A DNA stretch of 64,000 nt, taken from positions 1-64,000 of the forward strand of contig JAAYHB010000004.1 in assembly GCA_012727435.1 (NCBI GenBank), written 5' to 3'. The notes under the pieces are model-generated. The model was given only the letters and a program-made list of their open reading frames with translations. It did not search any database and was not told the DNA's origin. The stretch comes from Clostridiales bacterium (GTDB lineage Bacteria > Bacillota > Clostridia > Oscillospirales > CAG-272). The position numbers and the translations under genes are program-made. This document shows positions 46,778 through 55,888 of the stretch, piece after piece (position 1 is the stretch's first letter; every line of letters begins with the position of its first letter).

Positions 46778-47764
46778 TTATCTCTTTCCCTTGTACGGAA
46801 CGTCTGTCGAGCGCAGGATTTCGCTAAGAATGCTGTCGGCCGACTGGTTCGACAGCTTGGCTTCCTGACGGAGTATCAGCCTGTGCCCTATCGCCGGGCG
46901 GAAGAGCGCGCCGATATCGTCGGGCAGCACATAGTCGCGGCCGCGGATGAAAGCATAAGCCTGTGCAAGGTGCATCAGCACTACCGAGGCACGCGGACTG
47001 GCACCGAGAGCAAGTTGCGGGCGCTTCCTTGTGGAGGTAATCAGCGCGACTATATAGCCGTAGAGCTCATCATCTATGTGTATATCCGGAATATGCCTGC
47101 GAATCTCGCGTATCTCCTCGATGCCGATAACCTCGCTCACATTGTCAAGCGGATTCACGCCGCGGCGTGCCTTTATTATATCAATCTCCTCATCGGAGGA
47201 AGGATACCCCATCCTGATTTTGAGTGCAAAGCGGTCGAGCTGCGCCTCAGGCAGCGGGTATGTGCCGACATATCCGGCCGGGTTTTGGGTGGCTACTACC
47301 ATAAAGGGGTCGGGTAACTGGTATGTAACTCCGTCGACCGTCACCCGGTTCTCCTCCATCGCCTCGAGCAGCGCCGACTGGGTCTTTGGGGAGGCGCGGT
47401 TTACCTCGTCGGCCAAAAGGAGATTGCACATGACAAGCCCCTCGCGGAACTCAAACCTCTCCTTCTGCCGGTTGTATATGTTAAAGCCGGTGATGTCCGA
47501 GGCCATGACGTCGGGGGTAAACTGGGCTCTCTTAAAGCTCAGACCGGTCGCCTTGGCGAGCGACGCGGCAAGCGAGGTTTTGCCGGTACCCGGCACGTCT
47601 TCAATGAGCACATGGCAGCCCGATAATAGTGCGGTCATCAGCAGTATCACTTCGGAGCGCTTGCCAACGATGACCTTCTCAATCTCGTTAATTACAGCAA
47701 GGATTTTGGCGTGAGCGGCTGCCGTGTCAAATTCCGCGCAGGTCTTGTCTGTCTCTTTGTTCAT
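46778..47764 (-). CDS. MoxR-family AAA+ ATPase
   Basis: A 328-residue chaperone-like ATPase. Seen are Walker A (DVPGTGKTSLAASLAKA), Walker B (LLLADEVNRASPKTQSALL), sensor 1 (VVATQNP) and arginine finger/sensor 2 (GASPRASVVLMHLAQAYA). It probably remodels the DUF58 or vWA partner. The ATG at 47764 (MNKETDKT) fits the family and the promoter's transcription start (about 47845); a start at 47896 would lie upstream of it. The gene heads the operon and is divergent from the MazF-like gene. Confidence 0.9.
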   Translation of the reverse strand: MNKETDKTCAEFDTAAAHAKILAVINEIEKVIVGKRSEVILLMTALLSGCHVLIEDVPGTGKTSLAASLAKATGLSFKRAQFTPDVMASDITGFNIYNRQKERFEFREGLVMCNLLLADEVNRASPKTQSALLEAMEENRVTVDGVTYQLPDPFMVVATQNPAGYVGTYPLPEAQLDRFALKIRMGYPSSDEEIDIIKARRGVNPLDNVSEVIGIEEIREIRRHIPDIHIDDELYGYIVALITSTRKRPQLALGASPRASVVLMHLAQAYAFIRGRDYVLPDDIGALFRPAIGHRLILRQEAKLSNQSADSILSEILRSTDVPYKGKR

Positions 47765-47851
47765 CAGCAGGTTCCATGCCTTTCTTCTATAAAGTGTTTT
47801 AATTTGTTCTCCGGCGGCCCGAGCAACGCCCGCCGCCTGACGGACAAAAAT

Positions 47852-47881
47852 ATTATAACATTTTATTGTGTATATTTGCAA
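47852..47881 (-). promoter_or_regulatory. Promoter of the MoxR-DUF58-transglutaminase operon
   Basis: On the minus strand TTGCAA (47881-47876), 18 bp, TATAAT (47857-47852). Transcription would start near 47845. Confidence 0.7.
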
Positions 47882-48132
47882 TAGTTTTTCAGACAAATAA
47901 TGAACATTTTGTAGGAATTATTCAATCAAAAAGCCGTATAAAAGCTCAAAACCCGATTTCCGGTAAATTGCTTACAAGCGCGAAATTCCCGAAAAAGCCG
48001 CTCCGGACAAGACACTCTCTTTATGCCGCCTTTATGTACAACCATCAGACAAGCCAAAATTATTATGCCCGCCCCGACACATTTCGACATCCGATGCAAT
48101 ATGATAATAGTGGAACAAAATTCCTCCCTGCA

Positions 48133-48151
48133 AATCATCCCCGGGATGATT
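48133..48151. promoter_or_regulatory. Palindromic site upstream of mazF-like gene
   Basis: AATCATCCC (48133-48141), one C, then GGGATGATT (48143-48151): a perfect 9-bp inverted repeat, 107 nt before the toxin start in the 493-bp divergent gap. No T-run follows on the + strand. It could be an operator for autoregulation. Nothing else was recognised in the gap apart from the minus-strand promoter. Confidence 0.4.
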
Positions 48152-48257
48152 AAAAAAAGTAGGGACAAGGTAAAAATATACTTGGAGAACAAAACGGCAC
48201 CGCGAAAACCGACAGGATTTGACGCGGATGCCAAAAATAAAAGAGAGGACCTGGGTA

Positions 48258-48776
48258 ATGATAGTCAGACGCGGAGATATTTTCTACGCCGACTTATCAC
48301 CTGTCATCGGCTCCGAGCAGGGAGGGCTTCGTCCGGTACTTATTATTCAAAATGATGTCGGCAACAAGTACAGTCCGACCGTGATAGCCGCGGCCATTAC
48401 CTCGCGGATGGGCAAAACACGCCTTCCGACACATATTGACATTTACGCTGAAAAGGCCGGACTGGCCAAGGACTCGGTTATCCTGCTCGAACAGATAAGA
48501 ACACTCGACAAGCGGCGGCTCAAGGAAAAGATCGGGCATCTCGACGATGCGATTATGAACGAGGTGAACGCTGCAATTGCCATCAGTTTCGGGCTTGAGG
48601 GCATTCCTGCGACTGCCGCCGAGACATATGAGACCGCCCCGGCCGCAGCGGCTGCCGTGACTCAGCCCGAAAATCCTGCAGCCCCGGCAAGGGTGTTGGG
48701 TACGGCCACCGAAGCCGCAGCGGCGGTGACAGAGCCGGTTGGCGGAGAGGGCGAACCGGGCAGTGTCATAGCATGA
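48258..48776 (+). CDS. mazF: MazF/PemK-type endoribonuclease with Ala-rich tail
   Basis: The first 115 residues match Firmicute MazF (EndoA): [39 protein letters not shown], the catalytic arginine region and [24 protein letters not shown]. It would cleave single-stranded RNA at short motifs. A tail of about 55 residues rich in Ala, Thr, Pro and Glu follows, which normal MazF (about 115 residues) lacks. I see no MazE-like antitoxin upstream or downstream, so the gene is an orphan here. ATG 48258 has GAGAGGA upstream. The symbol reflects homology only. Confidence 0.8.
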   Translation: MIVRRGDIFYADLSPVIGSEQGGLRPVLIIQNDVGNKYSPTVIAAAITSRMGKTRLPTHIDIYAEKAGLAKDSVILLEQIRTLDKRRLKEKIGHLDDAIMNEVNAAIAISFGLEGIPATAAETYETAPAAAAAVTQPENPAAPARVLGTATEAAAAVTEPVGGEGEPGSVIA

Positions 48777-48903
48777 AGGCCGGCGGGGTACACCGTTGGT
48801 TATTTCGCAACAAATCAACATATTTTTTCCCCGGCCTCTTGATTTTCACCGCACCAAGGGGTACAATATATACGAATAAATGTACCTTAAGGAGAAAATC
48901 ACT

Positions 48904-49860
48904 ATGGCACTTGTCACCACTACCGAAATGTTCAAAAAGGCATATGCCGGCGGATACGCCATCGGCGCCTTCAATATCAACAACATGGAGATTATCCAGG
49001 CTATTACCGAGGCAGCGGCGGAACTTAAGTCTCCGGTAATCCTTCAGGTCTCGGCCGGAGCCCGCAAGTATGCAAAGCAGCCCTACCTTATGGCACTGGT
49101 AAATGCGGCTATGGAGGATACAGGCCTCGACCTTGTTCTTCACCTTGACCACGGCGGCGCGGGCCTTGACCCGGACGGAGCATTTGATCAGGTCAAGAGT
49201 TGTGTCGACTCGGGCTTTTCCTCGGTTATGATAGACGGTTCGAAATATCCCTTTGAAGTCAATGTGGCGCTGACCAAGCGGGTAGTCGACTATGCCCACG
49301 CGCACGGTGTTGTGGTTGAGGGCGAGCTCGGAGTTTTGGCAGGAATTGAGGACGACGTGAAGGTCGGCTCCGAGGACGCCATGTTCACCAACCCCAATGA
49401 GGTCGAGGAATTCGTCGGGAGAACCGGGGTGGACTCGCTGGCAATAGCCATCGGCACCTCGCACGGCGCCTACAAGTTCAAACCCGGTACAAAGCCGCGC
49501 CTGAGGTTTGATATACTTGAGGAGGTCGCAAGAAGGCTACCGGGCTTTCCTATCGTGCTGCACGGCGCATCCTCGGTTCCGCAGGAATATGTAAACGAAA
49601 TAAACGCCCTGGGCGGCAAAATGCCCGACGCCATAGGCATTCCGGAAGAAATGCTGAGGAAGGCCGCAAAAATGGCGGTCTGCAAGATCAACATAGACTC
49701 GGACATCCGCCTTGCGATGACGGCTGCCATCCGCCGCGCGCTTGCCGCCGACCCGTCGGCCTTTGATCCCCGCTCTTACCTTTCGGTCGCGCGCAGCGAG
49801 GTCAAGAAAATGGTCGCCCACAAGATTGTAAATGTCCTCGGCTCGGACGGGAAGGCATAA
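48904..49860 (+). CDS. fba: Class II fructose-bisphosphate aldolase family protein
   Basis: A zinc-dependent aldolase, 318 residues. Metal ligands appear as LHLDHGG, GELGVLAG, TSHGAYK and VLHGASS; KINIDSDIR is the substrate-binding segment. The ATG at 48904 follows TTAAGGAGAAAATC; an upstream in-frame ATG at 48880 sits before the ribosome site. A tagatose- or ketose-bisphosphate specificity is possible, but the motifs are those of fructose-bisphosphate aldolase. It stands alone with its own terminator. Confidence 0.9.
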   Translation: MALVTTTEMFKKAYAGGYAIGAFNINNMEIIQAITEAAAELKSPVILQVSAGARKYAKQPYLMALVNAAMEDTGLDLVLHLDHGGAGLDPDGAFDQVKSCVDSGFSSVMIDGSKYPFEVNVALTKRVVDYAHAHGVVVEGELGVLAGIEDDVKVGSEDAMFTNPNEVEEFVGRTGVDSLAIAIGTSHGAYKFKPGTKPRLRFDILEEVARRLPGFPIVLHGASSVPQEYVNEINALGGKMPDAIGIPEEMLRKAAKMAVCKINIDSDIRLAMTAAIRRALAADPSAFDPRSYLSVARSEVKKMVAHKIVNVLGSDGKA

Positions 49861-49878
49861 GCCGCTTGCAAAAATTAA

Positions 49879-49914
49879 CGGCTGCAACGCAAATGCGTTG
49901 CAGCCGGTTTTTTT
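49879..49914 (+). terminator. Terminator of fba
   Basis: CGGCTGCAACGC (49879-49890) and GCGTTGCAGCCG (49895-49906) form a perfect 12-bp stem with loop AAAT, followed by seven T. This is one of the strongest terminators in the window. Confidence 0.95.
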
Positions 49915-49972
49915 CTGTGAACAGAAGCAGCGCAGATTTACCCGCACTACTTTATTTGTGATATGGGTTGGG

Positions 49973-50077
49973 AAGTTTTTGGGATTCTTAAAGGGGTTTT
50001 TTATAAAGCCCCTTAAGTGGGGGTGCGGGGGCAAAGCCCCTGCATGAATAGCAGGGGTGTGAGGGCGGTGCCCCCGC
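49973..50077 (+). repeat. Dispersed two-hairpin repeat, copy E
   Basis: An imperfect hairpin CTTAAAGGGG... / GCCCCTTAAG (about 49987-50016) is followed by GCGGGGGC/GCCCCTGC (about 50026-50044) and a second GC-rich unit (GCAGGGG...CCCCCGC, to 50077). It lies between convergent fba and the small exported-protein gene. Confidence 0.75.
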
Positions 50078-50082
50078 AAGAG

Positions 50083-50604
50083 TTACGCAGGAAGTGCGCT
50101 GTCCTCGTCAAGTGAGGTGATAATGCCGATTACGGCATAACAGGCCTGGGCAAGCCGGGCAACAGCGCTATCCTCGAGTGTGCTCCCGGAGCAGGCCACT
50201 GTCTTCTCGGCACTGCCGCAGCGGACGGTTAGTATCAGCTCACCGGGGCTGCAAACATCAGATTTTGCCGCGTCGGGGAAAGCTGCCACATTCAGGCTCG
50301 ACAGTATTTCGCGTATTGCCCGCTTCTTCTCGTCGCTCAGTATCAGCTCCCGGCACCCCTCGCCCCATTTAAGAATTCCTTTTGCACTGTCGTATGAGTT
50401 CGGCAGGTCTATATTCCAGCTCAAAGAAAAACTGAAGTCGTCCGGCAGGTCGGAAAAATCAACCGGCGCACCCGGGCGCAGGGCCGACGGGGAGGGAAAT
50501 ATTTGCGGTGCGCCGTCGACTACATTATTTTCGCTTTGTATCTGGCTGTCCGATGCCAGAAATACAAGCAGCATAATGCAGACCAACAATACAAAAATCA
50601 GCAT
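50083..50604 (-). CDS. Small exported protein, unknown
   Basis: A 173-residue protein with an N-terminal hydrophobic segment (MLIFVLLVCIMLLVFLA) that is a signal peptide or membrane anchor, then a region with beta and helical elements. Four cysteines occur (in the N-terminal segment, in EGCREL, DVCSPG, VRCGS and QACYA). It has no lipobox at the right place. AAGGAAGGGC lies about 11 nt before the ATG. I do not recognise a family. Confidence 0.6.
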   Translation of the reverse strand: MLIFVLLVCIMLLVFLASDSQIQSENNVVDGAPQIFPSPSALRPGAPVDFSDLPDDFSFSLSWNIDLPNSYDSAKGILKWGEGCRELILSDEKKRAIREILSSLNVAAFPDAAKSDVCSPGELILTVRCGSAEKTVACSGSTLEDSAVARLAQACYAVIGIITSLDEDSALPA

Positions 50605-50729
50605 TTTTCAGGCCTGCCCTTCCTTTCTTTTTGAATTCTTGCTTCATTTGACGTTCTTCGGGCTTTGAATGTTCCTGAGTTAACTAAATGTTTACAATAA
50701 TTTAAACCTTTATTATAGAAGGCAGGCGC

Positions 50730-51833
50730 TCAGCTGCCGGGTTTTTTGCCGGCCGGCTCTTTCGGTTTTATAATGCTGAAAACCAGCATCACAAAGGCCG
50801 GTAAAAGTATCATGCCCGCTAACCCGAATAGCCTGAGCCCCGCGTACATTGCGACCAGCGCAGCCAGGGGATGAATCCCGAAGCTATCCCCAACCACGCG
50901 CGGCTCGGCAACCTGCCTCACAATCACCATGACGGCGTAGAGAATCAAAAGTCCGAAGCCGAGCTCAAAGTCCTTGGTAATCAGCTCATACAGCCCCCAG
51001 GGCACGAGAACCGTCCCGACCCCCAGCACCGGCAGTATATCCACCAGTGCCCCGAGAAGTGCAATAAAAAGCGGGTACTCGACGCCGAGTATCATAAGGC
51101 CGACAAACAGCCCGGCAAATGTAATCCCGAAAAGGATTAAATAGGCTTTGAGCCACTTACCCGCCGCGTCGAAGACTTTTGATTTTAAAGTCGGCATATA
51201 GTCGGCTGCCTTATTAGGCAGCAGCAGGAGCAGAGAGGCATGAATGGATTGTAAGTCCATGCAGAAATAAAAGCAGGCCACGACCGTGACAATGAGAATC
51301 AGGAGCGCCCCGGGCAGTTTCGCCACCGTCCGGAAGATGACCGAGGGCAGGATGGCGCTTAGATTTGATATCAGGTCGGTCAAAAATTTTACAAGAAGGT
51401 TATTTAAGTTCTCAACGAAGGACTCAAACCCGCCCTGACCGCGCAGGTCGCGCAAAAAGGGGATTTTTTCCTCAATATTCTGAAACCAGCCGGCGATGCG
51501 CTTCATGCTCTCGCCCAGCCCACCCTCGCCCGACAAAATCCGTCCGACAAGCTGCTTCAGTTCATAAATCAGGCGGTTTGTGACAAGTGTCAGTATTATA
51601 GTAATTATTGCCAGTACGGCCAAAAGCAATACAAAGCTGCATAGTTTTTGCGGGATTTTTGTTTTCTTTGATACCCACCCGGCGGCCGGGACCACGAGAA
51701 GCGCCACCCCCCAGGCGACGAGGAAAGGTATGAAGATGCCGAGCAGGTATTTTACAAAAAGCCAGCCGGCAAGTATCGCGGCAGCCGCACAGAATATGAT
51801 TGCCGCCCACTTCTGCCAGTCGGTTTTTTCCAT
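50730..51833 (-). CDS. AI-2E/YtvI-family membrane transporter
   Basis: A 367-residue protein with about eight membrane segments and the PerM/AI-2E fold: an N-terminal pair, a large central amphipathic region (EEKIPFLRDLRG), and a C-terminal ILPVLGVGTVLVPWGLYELI and PRVVGDSFGIHPLAALVAMY signature. The closest branch is the sporulation-membrane YtvI type. The ATG at 51833 follows AAGGAGGG; an earlier start at 51887 has no ribosome site. Transport substrate is unknown. The gene lies downstream of rqcH but separate from it by a terminator. Confidence 0.85.
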   Translation of the reverse strand: MEKTDWQKWAAIIFCAAAAILAGWLFVKYLLGIFIPFLVAWGVALLVVPAAGWVSKKTKIPQKLCSFVLLLAVLAIITIILTLVTNRLIYELKQLVGRILSGEGGLGESMKRIAGWFQNIEEKIPFLRDLRGQGGFESFVENLNNLLVKFLTDLISNLSAILPSVIFRTVAKLPGALLILIVTVVACFYFCMDLQSIHASLLLLLPNKAADYMPTLKSKVFDAAGKWLKAYLILFGITFAGLFVGLMILGVEYPLFIALLGALVDILPVLGVGTVLVPWGLYELITKDFELGFGLLILYAVMVIVRQVAEPRVVGDSFGIHPLAALVAMYAGLRLFGLAGMILLPAFVMLVFSIIKPKEPAGKKPGS

Positions 51834-51940
51834 TTTGCCGCCCTCCTTACGTGTGCCCGGTAAAGTCCGGTTTTTTGCACTACGCACTATATTATGTGAT
51901 GCAGGGCGGCCGATATTTCAAACGCGGCGAAATACTGACA

Positions 51941-51980
51941 GAAAAAAACGGCGGGGCTGCCGTTATCGTGACAGCCCCGC
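51941..51980 (-). terminator. Terminator of rqcH
   Basis: In the minus direction GCGGGGCTG (51980-51972) pairs with CAGCCCCGC (51959-51951), followed by CGTTTTTTT (51950-51942). Confidence 0.9.
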
Positions 51981-51982
51981 TG

Positions 51983-53752
51983 TTATTCGGTTTTCACCCT
52001 GAGCCGCTCTGCCTCCCCGGGATCGGGGGTGACGTAAGCCGTCCAGTTGGTGTGGTAGATCACAAACCCCGGCCGGCTGCCCGGCGTCTTTTTCAGGTTC
52101 TTTACCGGCGTATAATCGACCGGCACGTTCTGTCCGTCCCTCGCGCTCGAGTAGAGCGCCGCAATTCGCGCGGCCTGAGTGAAGTCAACCTCCCCCGGCT
52201 CGCGTCCATTGGTGACCAGCACTACATGCGACCCCGGCCGTTCCTTGACATGGAACCAAAAGTCATCCTTTGAGGCGAGCCGGTGGGTTAAGTGCTCGTT
52301 CTGCAGGTTGTTCCGCCCGCAGAGCACTATAAATCCCCCGTCGGTCCTGAAGGTCATAATACCGGACTCCTGCTTCTTTTGCGGGGTGTTGTTTTTGTTC
52401 TTTGCAATATACCCCGACTTTATCAGCTCGTCCCGTATTCCGGCAAGGTCGTCCGAAGTCTCGGCGCGCTCAAGCGAGTCAAGCACGCTGGCGATATACT
52501 CGAGCTCGGCTTCGCCGAGCGCAATCTGGCGGGTCAGCTCGACCTTGCCATGCTTTAGCTTGTTGTATTTTTTATAGAGCCGCTGGGCATTTTCGGCAGG
52601 CGAGAGCTGCGGGTCGAGTTTTATCTTGCGCATCCCGAAGCTGCCGTCTTCCCTCATGTCCGAATAGTCGGTGAGAAGCGCGACCTCGTCGCCTTTTTTT
52701 ATGGCATGAATATTTGCGGTGATAAGGTCGGCGTTCCGCCGAAAGTCCTCGCCCCGCGCGCATTCGGCCAGCTCAGCCCGCTGGCGCTCGAGCTTTCGCG
52801 AAATCCGGCTCTCGGCTGCCTTGAGAATCCTGAGTATGTCTGCAGCCTGCTGTTTTATCCTGAACCTGCGGTCACGCTCGCCGTAAAATGCGTCGAGCAG
52901 CTCTCCCGCGCTCTCAAAATGCCGCCGCTCGGCACCCGCGCCGTAGTGCGTCAGGTCTACATACGAATACTCGACCGGCTCGCCCCCAAGGTTTATCAGC
53001 GTCGGGTTGAACCTCTCCGCGCGTATCGATTCTATGATTTCCGAAAAGCCCTGCCAGAGCCGGTCTGGGTCGCAAGCTGTCAGCGGTGTATCGATGCTCC
53101 GGTTTGCCCGAAACACAATCTCGCGCGCCACGGTTGCCGATATGCCCATGTAGGTGTCGGCAATAAACCTCTCGGCCTTCTGCTCCCCCGAAGCCGCCGC
53201 CACCGCAGCGAAAAACTCCTCCCGGCTTGTCACCATCGGGTCGGCCTTGTCCTGCGGCGGCGGGAGCTCGTACTTCATCCCCGGAAGCACCTGCCGGCGG
53301 CTGCTGGTGGTGAAGTCCACCGGGCGAAGTGCGTTTATTATCTTAAGGCTCGCGTCGGTGAGTATCAGGTTGCTGTACTTGCCCATAACCTCCACAATGA
53401 GGTATTTTCTGCTGTCAAAGCCCAGCTCGTCCCGACACTCAAAGCCCAGCCACACCGCCCGCTCAAAGCCCTGCTGCACTACCTCCTTCAGTCGCGCGCT
53501 CCCCAGGTGCTTGCGGAGCAGCATGCAGAAGTTCGGCGGCGTGGCTGGATTCTCCTTTGAAAGCAAGGTATAACCGATGCGCGGGCTGTGCGAGCCGGCG
53601 TTGATCAGCAGCCGCCGCACGCCCGAGGGCGTCCGCAACTGTATTACTATTTCATCGCGCCCGGGCTGGTGAATCCTCTCCACCCTCCCGCCTATCGCGC
53701 TCTGCTTCAGCTCGCTTACCACACAGGCAAGCATTCCCGCATCAAATGCCAT
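51983..53752 (-). CDS. rqcH: RqcH/NFACT ribosome rescue factor
   Basis: A 589-residue NFACT protein with N-terminal domain (DEIVIQLRTPSGVRRLLINA, NFCMLLRKHLGSARL), a coiled coil (about 275-430) and the C-terminal NFACT-R domain (GGFIVLCGRNNLQNEHLTHR, DDFWFHVKERPGSHVV). RqcH binds stalled 50S subunits with peptidyl-tRNA and adds C-terminal alanine tails. Earlier annotations call this fibronectin-binding FbpA. An ATG at 53752 with the expected N-terminus MAFDAGMLACVVSEL is used. It lies behind repeat copy F. Confidence 0.92.
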   Translation of the reverse strand: MAFDAGMLACVVSELKQSAIGGRVERIHQPGRDEIVIQLRTPSGVRRLLINAGSHSPRIGYTLLSKENPATPPNFCMLLRKHLGSARLKEVVQQGFERAVWLGFECRDELGFDSRKYLIVEVMGKYSNLILTDASLKIINALRPVDFTTSSRRQVLPGMKYELPPPQDKADPMVTSREEFFAAVAAASGEQKAERFIADTYMGISATVAREIVFRANRSIDTPLTACDPDRLWQGFSEIIESIRAERFNPTLINLGGEPVEYSYVDLTHYGAGAERRHFESAGELLDAFYGERDRRFRIKQQAADILRILKAAESRISRKLERQRAELAECARGEDFRRNADLITANIHAIKKGDEVALLTDYSDMREDGSFGMRKIKLDPQLSPAENAQRLYKKYNKLKHGKVELTRQIALGEAELEYIASVLDSLERAETSDDLAGIRDELIKSGYIAKNKNNTPQKKQESGIMTFRTDGGFIVLCGRNNLQNEHLTHRLASKDDFWFHVKERPGSHVVLVTNGREPGEVDFTQAARIAALYSSARDGQNVPVDYTPVKNLKKTPGSRPGFVIYHTNWTAYVTPDPGEAERLRVKTE

Positions 53753-53756
53753 TTGT

Positions 53757-53876
53757 TTTTGCGGGGGCTCTGCCCCCGCACCCCCAATTATGGATTTCTC
53801 GGGGGCCCCGCCCCCGGACCCCTGCCAAAGGGGGATTTTGAAAAAAATCCCCCTTTGGAAACCCCAGAAACTTTCA
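53757..53876 (-). repeat. Dispersed two-hairpin repeat, copy F
   Basis: Inverted orientation and the longest copy. GCGGGGGC/GCCCCCGC (53761-53779), a second GC hairpin (GGGGGCCCCGCCCCC, about 53800-53814), then CCAAAGGGGGATTTT (53825-53839) with its complement (53844-53858) and the CCCCAGAAACTT edge. It is only 5 bp upstream of the rqcH start codon, so it will appear in the rqcH transcript or overlap its promoter. Confidence 0.8.
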
Positions 53877-54013
53877 AACCAATCTCAAAACGGAATTATC
53901 CCAAGACATTAAGTTTGCCGGAACCGTATGTACACGAATTTCAGCGGTGTCGTCGGTCGCTTTATAGCAATAAGTGTGCCGGAATCGCATGTGCAGTATA
54001 AGCGGAAAAGCGC

Positions 54014-54838
54014 TTATTTTCCGAACATGACTTTATCAACTTCGTCAAGCGAGGGGAAGACAAAATCCGGCCGCTCCCCCGGCGCAGCCCTGTCGACGTC
54101 CTCCGGCCGGGTCTCCCCCGAGAGCACAAGGACCGCGGTAACACCGTACTTTTTTCCCATGGCAATATCGGTGTAAAGCCGATCACCGAAAATGCACATT
54201 TCATCAAGGCCAAAGCCCGTGGCCTCACCTATCATGTCGATGGTCTCTTTGTAGGGTTTGCCGAAATAGGTCGGCACCTTTCCGGTCGAGGCGGTGACAA
54301 AGGCGGCGATAGCCCCGCTGTCGGGAATAAAGCCGTCCTCCGTCGGGCAGTTGAAGTCTGGATGCGTGGAAAGGTACTCCGCGCCTCCCCTGATAAGCCG
54401 GCAGGCGTCGCTTAGCTTCTGATAGGTCAGCGTCGTGTCAAAGCTGGTCACCACTATATCGGCTCTCGGCGAGTCACCGCCGATAATATTTATTCCGCTC
54501 TTGCGAAAGCTCTCTACCAGCTCATCGGTGCCGACAAGATAGACGCTCTTGCCCGGCCGGTGGCGTAATAAAAATTCAATCGTAACATCCCCCGAGGTCA
54601 TAATCTCGTCTCGAGCCGGCGAGAAGCCGAGCTTCTCGAGCTTTTTTATATAGTATTCGGGGGTGTGGGAGGCGTTGTTTGTGAAAAACAAAATCCGTTT
54701 TCCAGCTCTCCTGAGATTGTTGATAAACCTGATTGCAAAATCAAACGGCCTGTAACCGAGATAAATAGTGCCGTCCATGTCGAAAATGTAGAGTTTTTTT
54801 TCGGACATAACACGCGGGTCGGGGTTAATAAAATTCAT
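54014..54838 (-). CDS. HAD-family phosphatase, NagD-like
   Basis: A 274-residue HAD-IIA hydrolase: motif I FDMDGTIYLG, motif II TNN, cap region, motif III FGKPY and motif IV GDRLYTDIAMG. This subclass (NagD, AraL) dephosphorylates nucleotides or sugar phosphates such as p-nitrophenyl or glycerol phosphate. The ATG at 54838 follows GAGGT 8 nt upstream; an internal ATG at 54808 also gives a workable protein. It is divergent from coaW. Confidence 0.85.
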   Translation of the reverse strand: MNFINPDPRVMSEKKLYIFDMDGTIYLGYRPFDFAIRFINNLRRAGKRILFFTNNASHTPEYYIKKLEKLGFSPARDEIMTSGDVTIEFLLRHRPGKSVYLVGTDELVESFRKSGINIIGGDSPRADIVVTSFDTTLTYQKLSDACRLIRGGAEYLSTHPDFNCPTEDGFIPDSGAIAAFVTASTGKVPTYFGKPYKETIDMIGEATGFGLDEMCIFGDRLYTDIAMGKKYGVTAVLVLSGETRPEDVDRAAPGERPDFVFPSLDEVDKVMFGK

Positions 54839-54913
54839 TGCAAAACCTCATAAGCCTATTTTTTGCCGGAAGCCCCGGCGGGCGCTTTGACGCGAAGTTA
54901 TTATATCATTTTA

Positions 54914-54942
54914 TTGCAATTTTCGCAAGAGTATGCTATACT
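54914..54942 (+). promoter_or_regulatory. Promoter of coaW
   Basis: TTGCAA (54914-54919), 17 bp, extended -10 TGCTATACT ending with TATACT (54937-54942). Confidence 0.75.
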
Positions 54943-54973
54943 TTATTCATTATCAGGGAAGGTGTGACTGAAT

Positions 54974-55828
54974 ATGCGTACTATCGTCGGAATTGACGTC
55001 GGCGGCAGCACGACCAAAATTGTAGGCTTTAGTATTTACGAAGATGAAAAAATAGAGCTTGTCGAGCCGCAGATTGTCCGGGCGACAGACCCGATAACCT
55101 CGATTTACGGCGCTTTCGGGCGTTTTCTTGACACAAATAACCTTGAGCTTCGCGACATCGACCGCGTTATGATGACCGGAGTCGGCTCAACCTTTGTGAC
55201 AAAGCCAATATACTCGCTCAAATGCCGCTCTGTGCCCGAATTTACCAGCATCGGGGTCGGCGGGCTTTATCTCTCGGGGCTGGATGAGGCGATTGTGGTC
55301 AGCATGGGAACCGGCACGCCGGTCATCCACGCCAAGCGCACCGGGAAAAGGACTGCCGAAATCAATTATCTCGGAGGCACCGGCATCGGCGGCGGCACCC
55401 TCATAGGCCTGTCGCGCAAGATTCTGGGAGTGGACACAATAGAGCATATCGAGCAGCTCTGCCGTGGCGGCGACCTCAACAAAGTCGATTTGAGGGTCAA
55501 GGATATTTCGGACACCTCGCTCTTTCCGAACATAAACCATGAGCTCACCGCCTCAAACTTCGGCAAGCTCAGCGACATGGCCAACCAGCACGACATTGCG
55601 CTCGGTATTGCCAACATGGTAGCCGAGACAATCGCCATGATAGCGATCTTCGCCGCCCGGATGCATAAATTAGACAAAATCGTGCTGACCGGAAACCTGA
55701 CCTCTTTTGTCCCCATCAGAGACACAATAGTCCGCCTCGGCCCCTCGTTCAACGTAACCTTTCTGGTTCCCGACAACGCCCAGTTCGGCACGGTCATCGG
55801 CGCCGCCCTCCTCGGACTGGAGGAGTAA
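54974..55828 (+). CDS. coaW: Type II pantothenate kinase
   Basis: CoaW catalyses the first step of CoA synthesis. The 284-residue protein has the ASKHA ATP-binding GIDVGGSTTKIVGF, the acidic catalytic region, MGTGTPVIHA, GGTGIGGGTLIGLSR and TGNLTSF. Type II PanK from Staphylococcus is the nearest pattern; unlike type I it resists feedback by CoA. A GGGAAGGTG ribosome site precedes the ATG at 54974. It stands alone. Confidence 0.9.
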   Translation: MRTIVGIDVGGSTTKIVGFSIYEDEKIELVEPQIVRATDPITSIYGAFGRFLDTNNLELRDIDRVMMTGVGSTFVTKPIYSLKCRSVPEFTSIGVGGLYLSGLDEAIVVSMGTGTPVIHAKRTGKRTAEINYLGGTGIGGGTLIGLSRKILGVDTIEHIEQLCRGGDLNKVDLRVKDISDTSLFPNINHELTASNFGKLSDMANQHDIALGIANMVAETIAMIAIFAARMHKLDKIVLTGNLTSFVPIRDTIVRLGPSFNVTFLVPDNAQFGTVIGAALLGLEE

Positions 55829-55850
55829 TAAAGAAGGCTGATATCAGCAA

Positions 55851-55882
55851 AGCGCGAGTAATGAAACCCGCGCTGCTTTTTT
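55851..55882 (+). terminator. Terminator of coaW
   Basis: AGCGCG (55851-55856) pairs with CGCGCT (55869-55874), then GCTTTTTT. The loop contains ATGAAACC, as in the hairpin at 36991-37026. Confidence 0.8.
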
Positions 55883-55888
55883 GCGATT

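Noticed and set aside
47765..48257. MazE-like antitoxin gene between moxR and mazF
   Set aside because: No frame with a ribosome site and AbrB/MazE pattern is found on either strand in this gap.
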